64,000 nt of DNA from UBA6382 sp963617965. GTDB lineage: Bacteria; Bacteroidota; Bacteroidia; Bacteroidales; Bacteroidaceae. Below, one piece after another: positions 51,111 to 60,833 of this stretch. The position numbers and the translations under genes were made by a program. The stretch is taken from positions 1 to 64,000 of the forward strand of contig CAVEQO010000006.1 of the NCBI GenBank assembly GCA_963617965.1, read 5' to 3'. A model generated the notes under the pieces. That model searched no databases and was not told where the DNA came from. It saw only the letters and a program-made list of their open reading frames with translations. Numbering within the stretch: position 1 is the stretch's first letter; every line of letters starts with the position of its first letter.

Positions 51111-51118
51111 CAAAGATA
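51111..51118 (-). promoter_or_regulatory. Putative -7 promoter motif for the envelope operon
   Basis: Minus-strand TATCTTTG, 35 nt upstream of ATG 51076. Confidence 0.55.
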
Positions 51119-51191
51119 GTCAAGAAAAGCCACAAAACCATGATTGTAGCAGTCCTTTTTGGTCGGGGAGGATGCGTTGGTGTGCAAAAAA

Positions 51192-51225
51192 GTGCGGAAC
51201 GGCTTGTTTTCAAGCTGTTCCGCAC
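51192..51225. terminator. Terminator hairpin downstream of trpB2
   Basis: 51192-51206 pairs with 51211-51225 (15 bp with one mismatch or wobble, 4-nt loop of T). It follows the trpB2 stop by 45 nt on the minus strand. Confidence 0.8.
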
Positions 51226-51269
51226 GGTAAAAGGGAGTGCTGCGGCACTCTGGCAAACGCCCTTTGTGG

Positions 51270-52637
51270 CTAAACGATATGTTCAAGCGAAGACGTGAAC
51301 TCGGATATCTCCCGATCGCTCACGTCGTAGTCCTGCAGCTGCCCCTCGTGGTACTGGTCGTAGGCGGTCATGTCTATCAGACCGTGTCCCGAAAGGTTGA
51401 AGAGTATCACTTTTTCCTCACCGGTTTCCTTGCACTTGTCGGCCTCGCGTATGGCTGCGGCTATGGCGTGGCTGCTCTCCGGCGCGGGTATGATGCCTTC
51501 GGCCTTGGCGAACAGCGTGGCCGCGCGGAACGTTTCCGTCTGGGCTATGTCAACGGCTTCCATGAAGTGGTCTTTGATGAGCTGGCTCACGATGGCTCCG
51601 GCACCGTGGAATCTCAGTCCGCCGGCATGTATGCTGGCCGGCATGAAGTTGTGGCCGAGAGTGTACATCGGTATGAGCGGTGTGGTGCCTGCCAGGTCGC
51701 CGAAATCGTACTGAAACACGCCGCGCGTGAGTTTCGGGGCGCACGTGGGTTCGGCGGCTATGAAGCGTGTCTTTTTGCCGTCAAGGAAGTTGTGGCGCAT
51801 GAACGGGAAGGCACATCCGCCGAAGTTGCTGCCGCCGCCGAAGCAGGCAATCACAATGTCGGGGTACTCGCCGGCTTTCTCCATCTGTTTCTCGGCCTCC
51901 AGGCCTATCACAGTCTGGTGCAGCGACACATGATTGAGCACCGACCCCAGCACGTAGCGGCAGTTGGGTGTTTCCATGGCGCGTTCGAGAGCCTCGGATA
52001 TGGCTGTGCCGAGCGACCCCCTGTTGTCGGGGTCTTTGGCCAGCACGGCGCACCCCACTTTGGTCACGTCCGACGGTGAGGGGTGTACCTCAGCCCCGTA
52101 GGTCTCCATTATGCTGCGGCGGTAGGGTTTCTGCAGATACGAGATCTTCACCTGAAAGACGGTGCAGTTGAGCCCGAACACGCTGGCGGCATAGGAGAGT
52201 GCCGCACCCCACTGGCCGGCACCTGTCTCGGTGGTCACGTTCGTGATGCCCTGTTCCTTGCAGTAGTATGCCTGTGCGATGGCCGAATTGAGCTTGTGGC
52301 TTCCCACAGGACTGACGCTCTCGTTCTTGAAATAGATGTGGGCAGGCGTTCCCAGTGCCTGTTCCAGACCGTAGGCTCTCACCAGCGGGGTGGAGCGGTA
52401 GAACTTGTACATGTCCCTGACCGGTTCTGGAATGAGTATCCAGGGGTCTACCGTGTTGAGTTCCTGCCGGCATAGTTCTTCGGCGAACACAGGGTAGAGG
52501 TCTTCCGCCTTTACCGGCTTCTTTGTAGCGGGGTTGAGCATTGGCAGGGGCTTGTTGGGCATGTCGGCCTGGATGTTGTACCAATGCGTCGGGATTTCCT
52601 CTTCGGAGAGGAAAAATCTTTTTTGTTTTGTTGTCAT
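51270..52637 (-). CDS. trpB: Tryptophan synthase beta chain, TrpB2 type
   Basis: PLP enzyme of 455 residues of the TrpB2 group, which acts without TrpA and can make tryptophan from indole and serine. The PLP lysine is in SPVGSHKLNSA, the phosphate loop in CFGGGSNFGG, and the ETGAGQWG catalytic motif is present. The N-terminal 60 residues (PTHWYNIQADMP) are typical of TrpB2 and absent in TrpB1. It is a single gene away from any trp operon. Confidence 0.95.
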   Translation of the reverse strand: MTTKQKRFFLSEEEIPTHWYNIQADMPNKPLPMLNPATKKPVKAEDLYPVFAEELCRQELNTVDPWILIPEPVRDMYKFYRSTPLVRAYGLEQALGTPAHIYFKNESVSPVGSHKLNSAIAQAYYCKEQGITNVTTETGAGQWGAALSYAASVFGLNCTVFQVKISYLQKPYRRSIMETYGAEVHPSPSDVTKVGCAVLAKDPDNRGSLGTAISEALERAMETPNCRYVLGSVLNHVSLHQTVIGLEAEKQMEKAGEYPDIVIACFGGGSNFGGCAFPFMRHNFLDGKKTRFIAAEPTCAPKLTRGVFQYDFGDLAGTTPLIPMYTLGHNFMPASIHAGGLRFHGAGAIVSQLIKDHFMEAVDIAQTETFRAATLFAKAEGIIPAPESSHAIAAAIREADKCKETGEEKVILFNLSGHGLIDMTAYDQYHEGQLQDYDVSDREISEFTSSLEHIV

Positions 52638-52697
52638 TTTTTATATGGTTTGTAATGGATTTTGCCTCGGAAAAACGGCGGTTTGTGAAAAACCGGT

Positions 52698-52705
52698 CAA
52701 AGTTA
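52698..52705 (-). promoter_or_regulatory. Putative -7 promoter motif for trpB2
   Basis: Minus-strand TAACTTTG, about 61 nt upstream of ATG 52637. Confidence 0.55.
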
Positions 52706-52846
52706 CGGAAATTCTTTGTTTCCGGCTACGTTGCCGCACCACTTTGTTCGCTCTTTTGGACAGGCGCAAAGCCGAATAAAAAATGAAGGTTTATTTCTTT
52801 GGGAACAAAAAATTTGATAAATATAAGGAAATTCTGTTGTTTTTCG

Positions 52847-52854
52847 TATCTTTG
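52847..52854 (+). promoter_or_regulatory. Putative -7 promoter motif for the GH2 gene
   Basis: TATCTTTG, 42 nt upstream of ATG 52896. The leader and flanks are A/T-rich, unlike most of the window. Confidence 0.6.
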
Positions 52855-52895
52855 TGCTACAAAAGCAAAAGTTTATTCATATATATTTATAACAG

Positions 52896-55800
52896 ATGAA
52901 AAGATTGAATGTTATTGCAATTGCGCAGATTGCTGTGGCGGCTCTCTTGTGCTGTCCGGTTAGCGTGAAAGCTGACTGGAAAATGGGGAAGGTGCCCGTC
53001 AAAACGAGATTTGCGGATGATGTCAGCCCCACAAACGCCCTGCCGGAATACCCGCGCCCGCAGATGGTGAGGGATGACTGGCAGAACCTCAACGGACTTT
53101 GGGATTTCATCAGCCTTCCGTCGTATGATGAAAGTGTTCCGGAGAGTGGTTGGCAGCAGATTCTGGTGCCGTTCTGTGTGGAGAGTGCGCTCAGCGGAAT
53201 CGGTACGTACTATGAGTCAATGGCATATCGCCGCACTTTCACCGTACCTTCTGCATGGAAAGGCAAAAGGGTCCTTCTGAATTTTGAGGCGGTGGATTGG
53301 CGCTGTGAGGTACAGGTCAACGGCGAGGTGGTAGGAACACACGACGGCGGTTACGATCCGTTCAGCTTCGACATCACCGACAAAATCGTGGAGGGGCAGC
53401 AGAACACCGTGGCTCTCAAGGTGTTTGATCCCACAGACCGCTGGGCGGTTCCGCGCGGAAAGCAGGTGAGGAAAACGGGCGGTATCTTCTACACTTCGTG
53501 TTCGGGTATCTGGCAGACAGTCTGGCTCGAGGCGGTAAACCAGTCGTATATCAGGAATTTCAGGATAACGCCCGACATCGACAACCAGACTCTCACCGTA
53601 AGGGCGGAAGCCGCCGGTGCTACGGACAACGTGAGCAAAATCAAGGCTGCGGCATACCACGGTGCTGTCAAGGTGGCAGAGGCCGAGGGGCAGCCGGATG
53701 AGGACATGGTCTTGTCGATACCGGACCCTGACCTGTGGTCGCCCGACCACCCTTATCTGTATGACCTCAAACTTGAACTGGTTGACAAAGACGGCAACGT
53801 TGACGAGGTGAAAAGTTATTTCGGTATGAGGAAAATACACATAGAGAAAGATAAGGACGGTTTCTATCGCATGATGCTCAATAACAACTTCGTGTTCCAG
53901 TCCGGACCGCTTGACCAGGGATATTGGCCCGAGAGCAACCTTACGCCACCGACCGACGAGGCCATTCGCAACGACCTTGTGCAGATAAAGAAATTTGGTT
54001 TCAATATGGTGCGCAAGCACATCAAGGTGGAGCCGCGCCGTTGGTACTATTGGACAGACAGGCTGGGTCTGCTTGTGTGGCAGGATATGCCGTCAATGAA
54101 CTACGGTGGCACCAGGGACGAGGGTGTCACCAACGATGCCGGGATATTCACGCCGGAATTGAAAGCCATGGTAAACAAACTATACAATGTTCCTTCTGTA
54201 GTGAACTGGGTCGTGTTCAACGAGGCGGGAGGACAGCACGACACCAAGACGTACGTGGATCTGGTGCGCTCCATGGATTCCACACGCCTTATCGATGAGG
54301 CTTCCGGCTGGACATTCTATGGCTACGGAGATGTCAAGGACACGCACCCTTACCCGGCCCCCTCACCCGTCACTCCCACCAGCGGCAAGGCACAGGCTCT
54401 GGCCAACGGCGAATACGGCGGAGTGAGATATGTGGTCGATGGCCACCTGTGGAGCGGCAGCGGCTGGGGCTACGCCTCTGTAGGATCGGCTTCGGAGTAC
54501 GACAGCACTGTGTGCAAGTATTTCAGCAAGCTGGCGTACTACAAGACTTGCAAGGGGATGTCGGCAGCGGTCTACACACAGCTCACCGATGTGGAGATAG
54601 AGGTCAACGGGCTTATGACCTATGACCGTCTGGTCAAGAGCGATCAGTCAAGGATATGCAAGGCCAATCGCGACCTGATTGAGCGCGACGGGGTGGAAGA
54701 GGAATATGTGTTGCCCGTTGCCAGTCAGAAACCGCAGACGTGGCGCTACACGCTTGCCGATCCGGGCGACGGATGGTACGGCGAATCGTTCAACGACAGC
54801 AAGTGGCTTTCCGGCACATCGGGCTTCGGCGCCAACGGTCTTGCCAACATGACCTATGGTACGCATTGGTCTTCTTCCGACATCTGGCTCCGCAAAACCG
54901 TTGACCTCAGCCTTGGTGAAGAGGAACTGAAGGCTTTGCGCATGGTGATCTACAATGACGAAGATGTGGAGGTTTATGTCAATGGAGTTCTGGCCTATAG
55001 TGCCACGGGCTATCTTTCCGACTACAAGACGGTAGACTTTTCTACAGCAGCCCGCGAGGCGATTAATCCGGAGGGACCGAACCTCTTCGCCATTCACGTG
55101 AAACAGACGGCTGGCGGTCAGTATATAGACCTTGGTCTGACCCTTGACAAGGAGACCAAGGAACTGCCTGTCAACCGTGTGGTGCAGATCAATATGGATT
55201 ACACCAAAAGTTCCGAAATCAGTTTCTCGCTGGGCTACAGTCTTGACCCTGATGCCGCCGTGCCCGACAAGACTCAGCGGTTTACGCGGTTGACTTTTGC
55301 TGACGGAGAGCCGAACTATATAGGGCTCAACGACGGGGCGCTCTTGATGCCCAAGACGGTACAGCTCAACATCACTGACCTGACGGCGGACGTGCCCGAG
55401 GGTGTTGCGGTGAAATATTTTGTCAGTGTCAACCCGCAGGTTGGCGGCGAGGGGGAAGGAACCGTCCACAGCTGCACGGTGGTTGACTATACGGGACAGT
55501 CCGGCGTGGTGCAGACTCCGATGACCATGCAGCCGGTCAGGGTGAGCCATGAAACCGGTCCTGTCGTTTTGTCGGCATCGGCAGGCAGTGAAGCGTTCAA
55601 CGCTCCGCGCAACGCCTGTTTTGACAGCCGGGGCAACCTCTGTTGGGACGCTCCGTTGCAGACAACGGCGGCACTCAGAAGCTATAGAGTCCTCAAAGAC
55701 GGCAAGTGCATAGTGACAGTGCCGTCGGGCAGCCGGAGCTGTGCGGTGGATGACATGACTGGCGAATATTCCGTAGAGGCGGTTTATGCCAATGGAGTTT

Positions 55801-58685
55801 CCGTTCCGTCTAATATAGCCTTGTTGCCGGTAAACACCGGTAAGGAGACCAATATGGCACGTCATTTTGACGGCGGTGGATTCTGTGTGCCGGAGGTTTT
55901 TGCGGACCCCCAGCCAAACGCAACGGTAGAATACTGGTTCAAGCCGGATGAACTGGCGGCTAACAGCAATCTCGTTGGACCTGGCTGGGGAAAATTTCTT
56001 ATTTCATACGACCAGATGCAACGCGTCAGCGCAGGATTTGAAAACAACGCCGCCAGACGTATGCAGTCAAGTGCGGGTACCATTAAGCCGGGCGCATGGC
56101 ATCATGTGGCGGTAACGGTAGAAGGATCACGCCTTAACCTTTATGTGAACGGGGCGTGGAAACGTACCCTCAATGTTTCGGGCTACAGTGGAATGCCCTC
56201 CGTGACGGAATTTGTGTTCGGGTCCAACGGCGGTGCCATAAAAGGATGGATTGATGACGTGAGACTGTGGAAATCAGCACGTACTGCCGATCAGGTTGCT
56301 TCTGATATGGTCTCCGAAATAGTCAACCCTCAAGCGGAGCCCGACCTTTTGGCATACTACAAGATGGACGAGATAGTTGTCAACGGAACGGCCAAACTGC
56401 GTGATTGTGCCGGAAATAACCATGCTCCTTATCTCAACAGTGCCGCCACGCTACTGTCGGTTGACACCACCATATTGCAAGGAGGACCCGCTGAGGTCGG
56501 GACGGTGGATTTTGTGCTTTCCGACTCAGTGCCGCTTGCCGGGTCTGAGGTCTTTGCGGAGGCGCGGCTGAACGGCAACGTTGTGTCGTGGAAATGGCAA
56601 GAGCCGGCAACAGGGCTGTCAAAGGAGAACCTTTTGCGCACTTCAATGGTGTTTGCCAAGGCGGGCGAATACAGGATAAAGCTTACGGCTGTTGATGTTG
56701 CCGGCAATGTGGTTGACACCACACATACAGTCAAGGTGTTGCCGGTGGAGCTGCCTGTGGCGAACTTCGACATTTATCAGCCCGACCGTAAGGCCGGAGC
56801 TGCCGTCACGCTGGTCAACAAGTCTACGGGCACCAACGTTTCATACAAATGGCATCTGCCAGGATCGGAGGGCGAACAGGTGCAGGAATCCCTCAACGCT
56901 TCTGCCTTGTATGCAGCTGACGGCACATACAGGGCAACCCTCACAGTGACCAACCCTGCCGGTTCGGTTTCTGTCACAAAGGACATAGAGGTCAATTCGG
57001 GAATCCGCAACATGACATTCAGCGTCTCCCCAAACGTGATATTGGCTGGCGAGACCGTCTCCCTGTGTGAAAAGAGCGGGGCAGACTCTGCTGCTCTTGT
57101 GTGGACTGTGGCAAACGATAAGAGCCGCACTATCATACAGGGCGGCTCCTCATTGTTCAAACCCTCCGGGGTGGGACGTTACAGCATACAGCTGGTTGAC
57201 AGCGAGACGGGTTCGGTGTCGGCGGTGTCGGATGCCCTCTATGTATGCAGCGCGAAATCCATGACGGGCTTGTTTTTCCGCAATGAGGGGGAGAGTCTTA
57301 CGGTGTCTGCTCCTTTTGACACCAACCAGGCTCGGTTCACCGTTGAATGGTGGATGAAACCGTCGGAGGCTCTCAATGCCGGAGCCATGGCTACAGGAAA
57401 CGGGGTGTTCTCTGTCTCTACGGATGCTGCGGGGGTGATGACCGCCCGTGTCAAGAACAAGGAGGTTGTATCGCCGGCGGGTTTTGTGATTCCCAAAGAG
57501 TGGCATCACTATGCGGTGGTGTTGACCGGTTCTCATCTCTGCCTTATGCGTGACGGTGAGGCTGTGGCCGATGCGTATCCCGTGCTCAATACTCCTGCCT
57601 GGGACAACCTCGTGATTGGCGGAGTACAGGCTTCCATGGCAGCCGTCATCGATGAATTCCGCATCTGGGGTACAGGCTTGAAAGGCGCATCGCTGGCCGC
57701 AGTGTGCAACAATCCTGTAGACGATGTACCGGCAGCGGAGAAAAACGCTCTGAAAGTGTACTACGACTTCAACGAGATAGCCACTGTGGCAACAGACCTT
57801 ACAAGCAACGGCAACAACGGTGTCATGGCGGGGTTCAGAAGTATTGCAGGACTCAATTTCGTCAAGTCTGACGGGGTGTTCAGTCTCGGCATAAACACGC
57901 CGTCATCCATTCCGGCAGACGAGGACATCACCGCATCTTGTCTTACCAACGTCAAGGCGGCGTTCACCCATACCGGCACCGATGTCAACACTGTCCACGC
58001 ATCACGGTTCTACGCTCTTGAAACGGGCTCCGCCGGTTCTGCATGGCAGGGGTGCGTTGCATCGGCGGACGGCAAAGGTGGTGTCGCCGTTGACACTCAG
58101 AACGGCGGACAACTCACGTTCATGACCTCATGGTCGGGATTTTCGCAGGATGGGGTGGACAAGACGCTTTTCCAGGCCGTCACGCTGCCCGCGGGCATCT
58201 ACAGGTTCAGTGCCTTGAGTTCTACGGCTGACAATACCGAAGACTGTCTGCTTGTGGCAACGGCTGGTGACAGGCTCGCTACCGTCGGGGAAGTTTCTTC
58301 CACGCTGGCTTTCGCTCCGCTCAATGCGGGGAGCATAGAGTTCACCCTGCCCGGTGAGACCGAAGTGTCACTCGGAGTGCTCTACAATCTGCCGGCCTAC
58401 AGTTCGTCTGTCATCTCGGAGTTCACCCTGTCAAGGTTGGGGTGCGAAATCATCCCTGCCGACAGTGGGGAACCGACAGCCGTTGACAAGGTCTCGTCAT
58501 CAGACAAGAACGTTCGGGTGCAGGTTCGCAAGGGCGGAGTAAACCTCAGTGGACAGGACGAAGAGGTCAGAGTCTATACACTTGACGGGCATCTGGTGCA
58601 ATCGTTCGTGATAAACGGCAAAGCAACCATTTCTTTGCCGCAGGGCATATATGTGGTAAACGGCAACAAGGTCTGCATAAGATAA
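52896..58685 (+). CDS. Giant secreted GH2 glycoside hydrolase with LamG and PKD domains
   Basis: Protein of 1929 residues. After a signal peptide (about 1-26) comes a GH2 enzyme: sugar-binding jelly roll (about 45-220), immunoglobulin-like domain, and a barrel with acid/base Glu443 in WVVFNEAGGQ and candidate nucleophile Glu506 in ANGEYGGVRY. A second galactose-binding-like segment lies near 615-755. Then follow the beta-sandwich with MDYTKSSEISFSLG, an Fn3-like segment, LamG 1 (from about 990), three PKD-like repeats, LamG 2, a DUF5013-like beta domain (about 1670-1850) and a tail with EEVRVYTLDGHLV and GIYVVNGNKVCIR. All but the GH2 and DUF5013-like parts match the C-terminal part of the protease at 10168. 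Substrate is unknown; beta-galactosidase or beta-glucuronidase type is possible. Confidence 0.88.
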   Translation: MKRLNVIAIAQIAVAALLCCPVSVKADWKMGKVPVKTRFADDVSPTNALPEYPRPQMVRDDWQNLNGLWDFISLPSYDESVPESGWQQILVPFCVESALSGIGTYYESMAYRRTFTVPSAWKGKRVLLNFEAVDWRCEVQVNGEVVGTHDGGYDPFSFDITDKIVEGQQNTVALKVFDPTDRWAVPRGKQVRKTGGIFYTSCSGIWQTVWLEAVNQSYIRNFRITPDIDNQTLTVRAEAAGATDNVSKIKAAAYHGAVKVAEAEGQPDEDMVLSIPDPDLWSPDHPYLYDLKLELVDKDGNVDEVKSYFGMRKIHIEKDKDGFYRMMLNNNFVFQSGPLDQGYWPESNLTPPTDEAIRNDLVQIKKFGFNMVRKHIKVEPRRWYYWTDRLGLLVWQDMPSMNYGGTRDEGVTNDAGIFTPELKAMVNKLYNVPSVVNWVVFNEAGGQHDTKTYVDLVRSMDSTRLIDEASGWTFYGYGDVKDTHPYPAPSPVTPTSGKAQALANGEYGGVRYVVDGHLWSGSGWGYASVGSASEYDSTVCKYFSKLAYYKTCKGMSAAVYTQLTDVEIEVNGLMTYDRLVKSDQSRICKANRDLIERDGVEEEYVLPVASQKPQTWRYTLADPGDGWYGESFNDSKWLSGTSGFGANGLANMTYGTHWSSSDIWLRKTVDLSLGEEELKALRMVIYNDEDVEVYVNGVLAYSATGYLSDYKTVDFSTAAREAINPEGPNLFAIHVKQTAGGQYIDLGLTLDKETKELPVNRVVQINMDYTKSSEISFSLGYSLDPDAAVPDKTQRFTRLTFADGEPNYIGLNDGALLMPKTVQLNITDLTADVPEGVAVKYFVSVNPQVGGEGEGTVHSCTVVDYTGQSGVVQTPMTMQPVRVSHETGPVVLSASAGSEAFNAPRNACFDSRGNLCWDAPLQTTAALRSYRVLKDGKCIVTVPSGSRSCAVDDMTGEYSVEAVYANGVSVPSNIALLPVNTGKETNMARHFDGGGFCVPEVFADPQPNATVEYWFKPDELAANSNLVGPGWGKFLISYDQMQRVSAGFENNAARRMQSSAGTIKPGAWHHVAVTVEGSRLNLYVNGAWKRTLNVSGYSGMPSVTEFVFGSNGGAIKGWIDDVRLWKSARTADQVASDMVSEIVNPQAEPDLLAYYKMDEIVVNGTAKLRDCAGNNHAPYLNSAATLLSVDTTILQGGPAEVGTVDFVLSDSVPLAGSEVFAEARLNGNVVSWKWQEPATGLSKENLLRTSMVFAKAGEYRIKLTAVDVAGNVVDTTHTVKVLPVELPVANFDIYQPDRKAGAAVTLVNKSTGTNVSYKWHLPGSEGEQVQESLNASALYAADGTYRATLTVTNPAGSVSVTKDIEVNSGIRNMTFSVSPNVILAGETVSLCEKSGADSAALVWTVANDKSRTIIQGGSSLFKPSGVGRYSIQLVDSETGSVSAVSDALYVCSAKSMTGLFFRNEGESLTVSAPFDTNQARFTVEWWMKPSEALNAGAMATGNGVFSVSTDAAGVMTARVKNKEVVSPAGFVIPKEWHHYAVVLTGSHLCLMRDGEAVADAYPVLNTPAWDNLVIGGVQASMAAVIDEFRIWGTGLKGASLAAVCNNPVDDVPAAEKNALKVYYDFNEIATVATDLTSNGNNGVMAGFRSIAGLNFVKSDGVFSLGINTPSSIPADEDITASCLTNVKAAFTHTGTDVNTVHASRFYALETGSAGSAWQGCVASADGKGGVAVDTQNGGQLTFMTSWSGFSQDGVDKTLFQAVTLPAGIYRFSALSSTADNTEDCLLVATAGDRLATVGEVSSTLAFAPLNAGSIEFTLPGETEVSLGVLYNLPAYSSSVISEFTLSRLGCEIIPADSGEPTAVDKVSSSDKNVRVQVRKGGVNLSGQDEEVRVYTLDGHLVQSFVINGKATISLPQGIYVVNGNKVCIR

Positions 58686-58749
58686 CAAACGCACTACTGG
58701 CCGAAAGCAAGAATCTATGGCTTTTGTCACGCCCTTGTCTCTCGTTCCC

Positions 58750-58785
58750 AAAGAACGGCGCAGTTGAATGGCTGCGCCGTTCTTT
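58750..58785. terminator. Terminator hairpin after the GH2 gene
   Basis: 58750-58763 pairs exactly with 58772-58785 (14 bp, 8-nt loop), followed by a T-rich stretch; 65 nt after the GH2 stop. Confidence 0.85.
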
Positions 58786-58922
58786 GTTGTACACGGGTTT
58801 GCCGCATCGGTCTCCTCTTTGGAACTCAAGACGGCAAACAGTCGGACTGACGGGTCAAGCCTTGTGGTCATTTTCGGGGGTGTTTTTTGTGTTTTGGTGT
58901 ATTCAATCCGGCACGGACTTAG

Positions 58923-58930
58923 TAACTTTG
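58923..58930 (+). promoter_or_regulatory. Putative -7 promoter motif for the aminopeptidase gene
   Basis: TAACTTTG, 33 nt upstream of ATG 58964. Confidence 0.6.
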
Positions 58931-58963
58931 CCGTAAGTGTAACCTGAAAAACAACACAGAGAT

Positions 58964-60784
58964 ATGAAACAGGATATCGTAGACCGTGTGGAAACACTGC
59001 GCCAATGGATGAAGGAAAAGAAGCTGGAGGCCTACGTCTTTACGTCAACCGATCCTCATGCGGGCGAATACACTCCAGGCCATTGGCAGTGCCGTCAGTG
59101 GATAAGCGGGTTTGAGGGCAGTGCCGGCACGGCGGTGGTCACACTTGGCGATGCCGCACTATGGACAGATTCGCGCTATTTCATTGCCGCTGCCGAAGTT
59201 CTGAAGGATACTCCTTTCCGGCTGATGAAAGAGGGTCTGCAGGGGACTCCGTCCATTGCCCGATGGCTTGCGGAAAAACTGAAGCCGGAAGACAGCGTGG
59301 GCATTGACGGCAAGTTGGTGACCTACAGGGCGGCGATTGGCCTGCAGGACGAATTGTCTGAACACGGCATAGGGCTCGTGGCAAACCACAGTGCCGCCGA
59401 TGACCTGTGGAGAGGAAACCGTCCGCCCCTGCCGTGCGCACCCATCAGGATTCAACCATTTGAGTGGGCCGGCGAAACAGTCGGCAGCAAGATAAGCAGA
59501 CTCATGGATGCCGTAGAAAACAGGGGATGTGCCGCCATCCTTGTCAGCCAGCTTGACGAGGTGGCGTGGTTGCTCAACCTGCGTGGCGGCGATGTCCAAT
59601 GCAACCCCGTGTTCGTGGCCTACTGCATTGTCAGCCGCAAGGAGACGGCTCTATATTGCGACTCCGAAAAGATAAGCGGCGAGGTCATGGCGTACCTTGC
59701 CGAAAACAAGGTCGGTGTCTATCCCTATGACATGGCGGAAACAGCTTTGGCGAGGGCAGAGGGATCGGTCATGCTCTCGCCGCTCACCAACGTCGCTATG
59801 GCTTCTTTGCGTGTCAATGGACTTGCGTCACTGTGTTCCGGTGATCTGCATGACGCTACCGTGATTGCCGATTCGCCTGTTGCTGCGATGAAAGCCATTA
59901 AGAATACTGCCGAGACAAAAGGAATGAAGCAGGCTATGTTGCAGGACGGAGTAGCCCTCGTTAGATGGTTGAGGTGGCTGCAGGAGGCTGTGCCGCAAGG
60001 CAATGAAACAGAAATGTCCGTTGACAGCAAATTGACAGAGCTGCGCAAGGCCAACGCTGATTTCGAGGGGCTGAGTTTCGGCACCATTGCCGGCTATAAT
60101 GCTCATGGTGCCATCGTGCACTACGAGGCGACTGCGGACACCGACACCCCGTTAAAACCGGAAGGCATCCTGCTGGTCGATACGGGGGCGCAGTATGTTT
60201 GCGGTACTACCGACATTACGCGAACGCTGCTGTTGGGCGGCGATGCTACACCGGAACAGAAAAAGGTGTACACGCTTGTACTCAAGGGACATATCGCTTT
60301 GAGCCGCATGAAATTCCCGCGCGGTGCGTGCGGCACACAACTTGACCTCGCCGCACGCTACGCAATGTGGCAGGAGGGCTACAACTTCGGCCACGGCACA
60401 GGCCACGGCGTGGGCGCACACCTCAATGTCCACGAGGGACCGCACCAGATACGCATGAACTACATGCCGGCTCCGATAGTGGAGGGCATGACGGTGACCG
60501 ACGAGCCGGGACTGTATCTGGAGGGACGCTTCGGTGTGCGCATTGAAAACGTGCTGCTCTGCGTGCCGTGTATGGAGACGGAGTTCGGTCGGTTCGTGGG
60601 CTTTGAACCGCTTACGCTGTGCCCGATAGACACGAAATTGGTTGACATGCAGATGATGACCACCACCGAAATAGAATGGCTCAACAACTACCACAGGACG
60701 GTGCTTGACTCCTTGCGCCCATATCTTGACGACATGGCAGACCGCACATGGCTGGAAAAGGCGTGCGCCCCGTTGCCTGCCTGA
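58964..60784 (+). CDS. Xaa-Pro aminopeptidase (M24 family)
   Basis: Cytoplasmic aminopeptidase P-type enzyme of 606 residues that removes N-terminal residues before proline. Two creatinase-like N-terminal domains (about 1-300) are followed by the pita-bread M24 domain with the metal ligands in VDTGAQYVCGTTDITRT (two Asp), GHGTGHGVGAHLNVHEGP (His), TDEPGLYLEG (Glu) and GVRIENVLL (Glu). The three-domain form and length match eukaryotic XPNPEP1-like and Bacteroidetes enzymes, not the shorter E. coli PepP. No signal peptide. Followed 49 nt later by the carbonic anhydrase gene. Confidence 0.94.
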   Translation: MKQDIVDRVETLRQWMKEKKLEAYVFTSTDPHAGEYTPGHWQCRQWISGFEGSAGTAVVTLGDAALWTDSRYFIAAAEVLKDTPFRLMKEGLQGTPSIARWLAEKLKPEDSVGIDGKLVTYRAAIGLQDELSEHGIGLVANHSAADDLWRGNRPPLPCAPIRIQPFEWAGETVGSKISRLMDAVENRGCAAILVSQLDEVAWLLNLRGGDVQCNPVFVAYCIVSRKETALYCDSEKISGEVMAYLAENKVGVYPYDMAETALARAEGSVMLSPLTNVAMASLRVNGLASLCSGDLHDATVIADSPVAAMKAIKNTAETKGMKQAMLQDGVALVRWLRWLQEAVPQGNETEMSVDSKLTELRKANADFEGLSFGTIAGYNAHGAIVHYEATADTDTPLKPEGILLVDTGAQYVCGTTDITRTLLLGGDATPEQKKVYTLVLKGHIALSRMKFPRGACGTQLDLAARYAMWQEGYNFGHGTGHGVGAHLNVHEGPHQIRMNYMPAPIVEGMTVTDEPGLYLEGRFGVRIENVLLCVPCMETEFGRFVGFEPLTLCPIDTKLVDMQMMTTTEIEWLNNYHRTVLDSLRPYLDDMADRTWLEKACAPLPA

Positions 60785-60833
60785 CAGTAATTCATAAAAA
60801 ACGAAACATACATATAATAAACGCAACAGAAAA

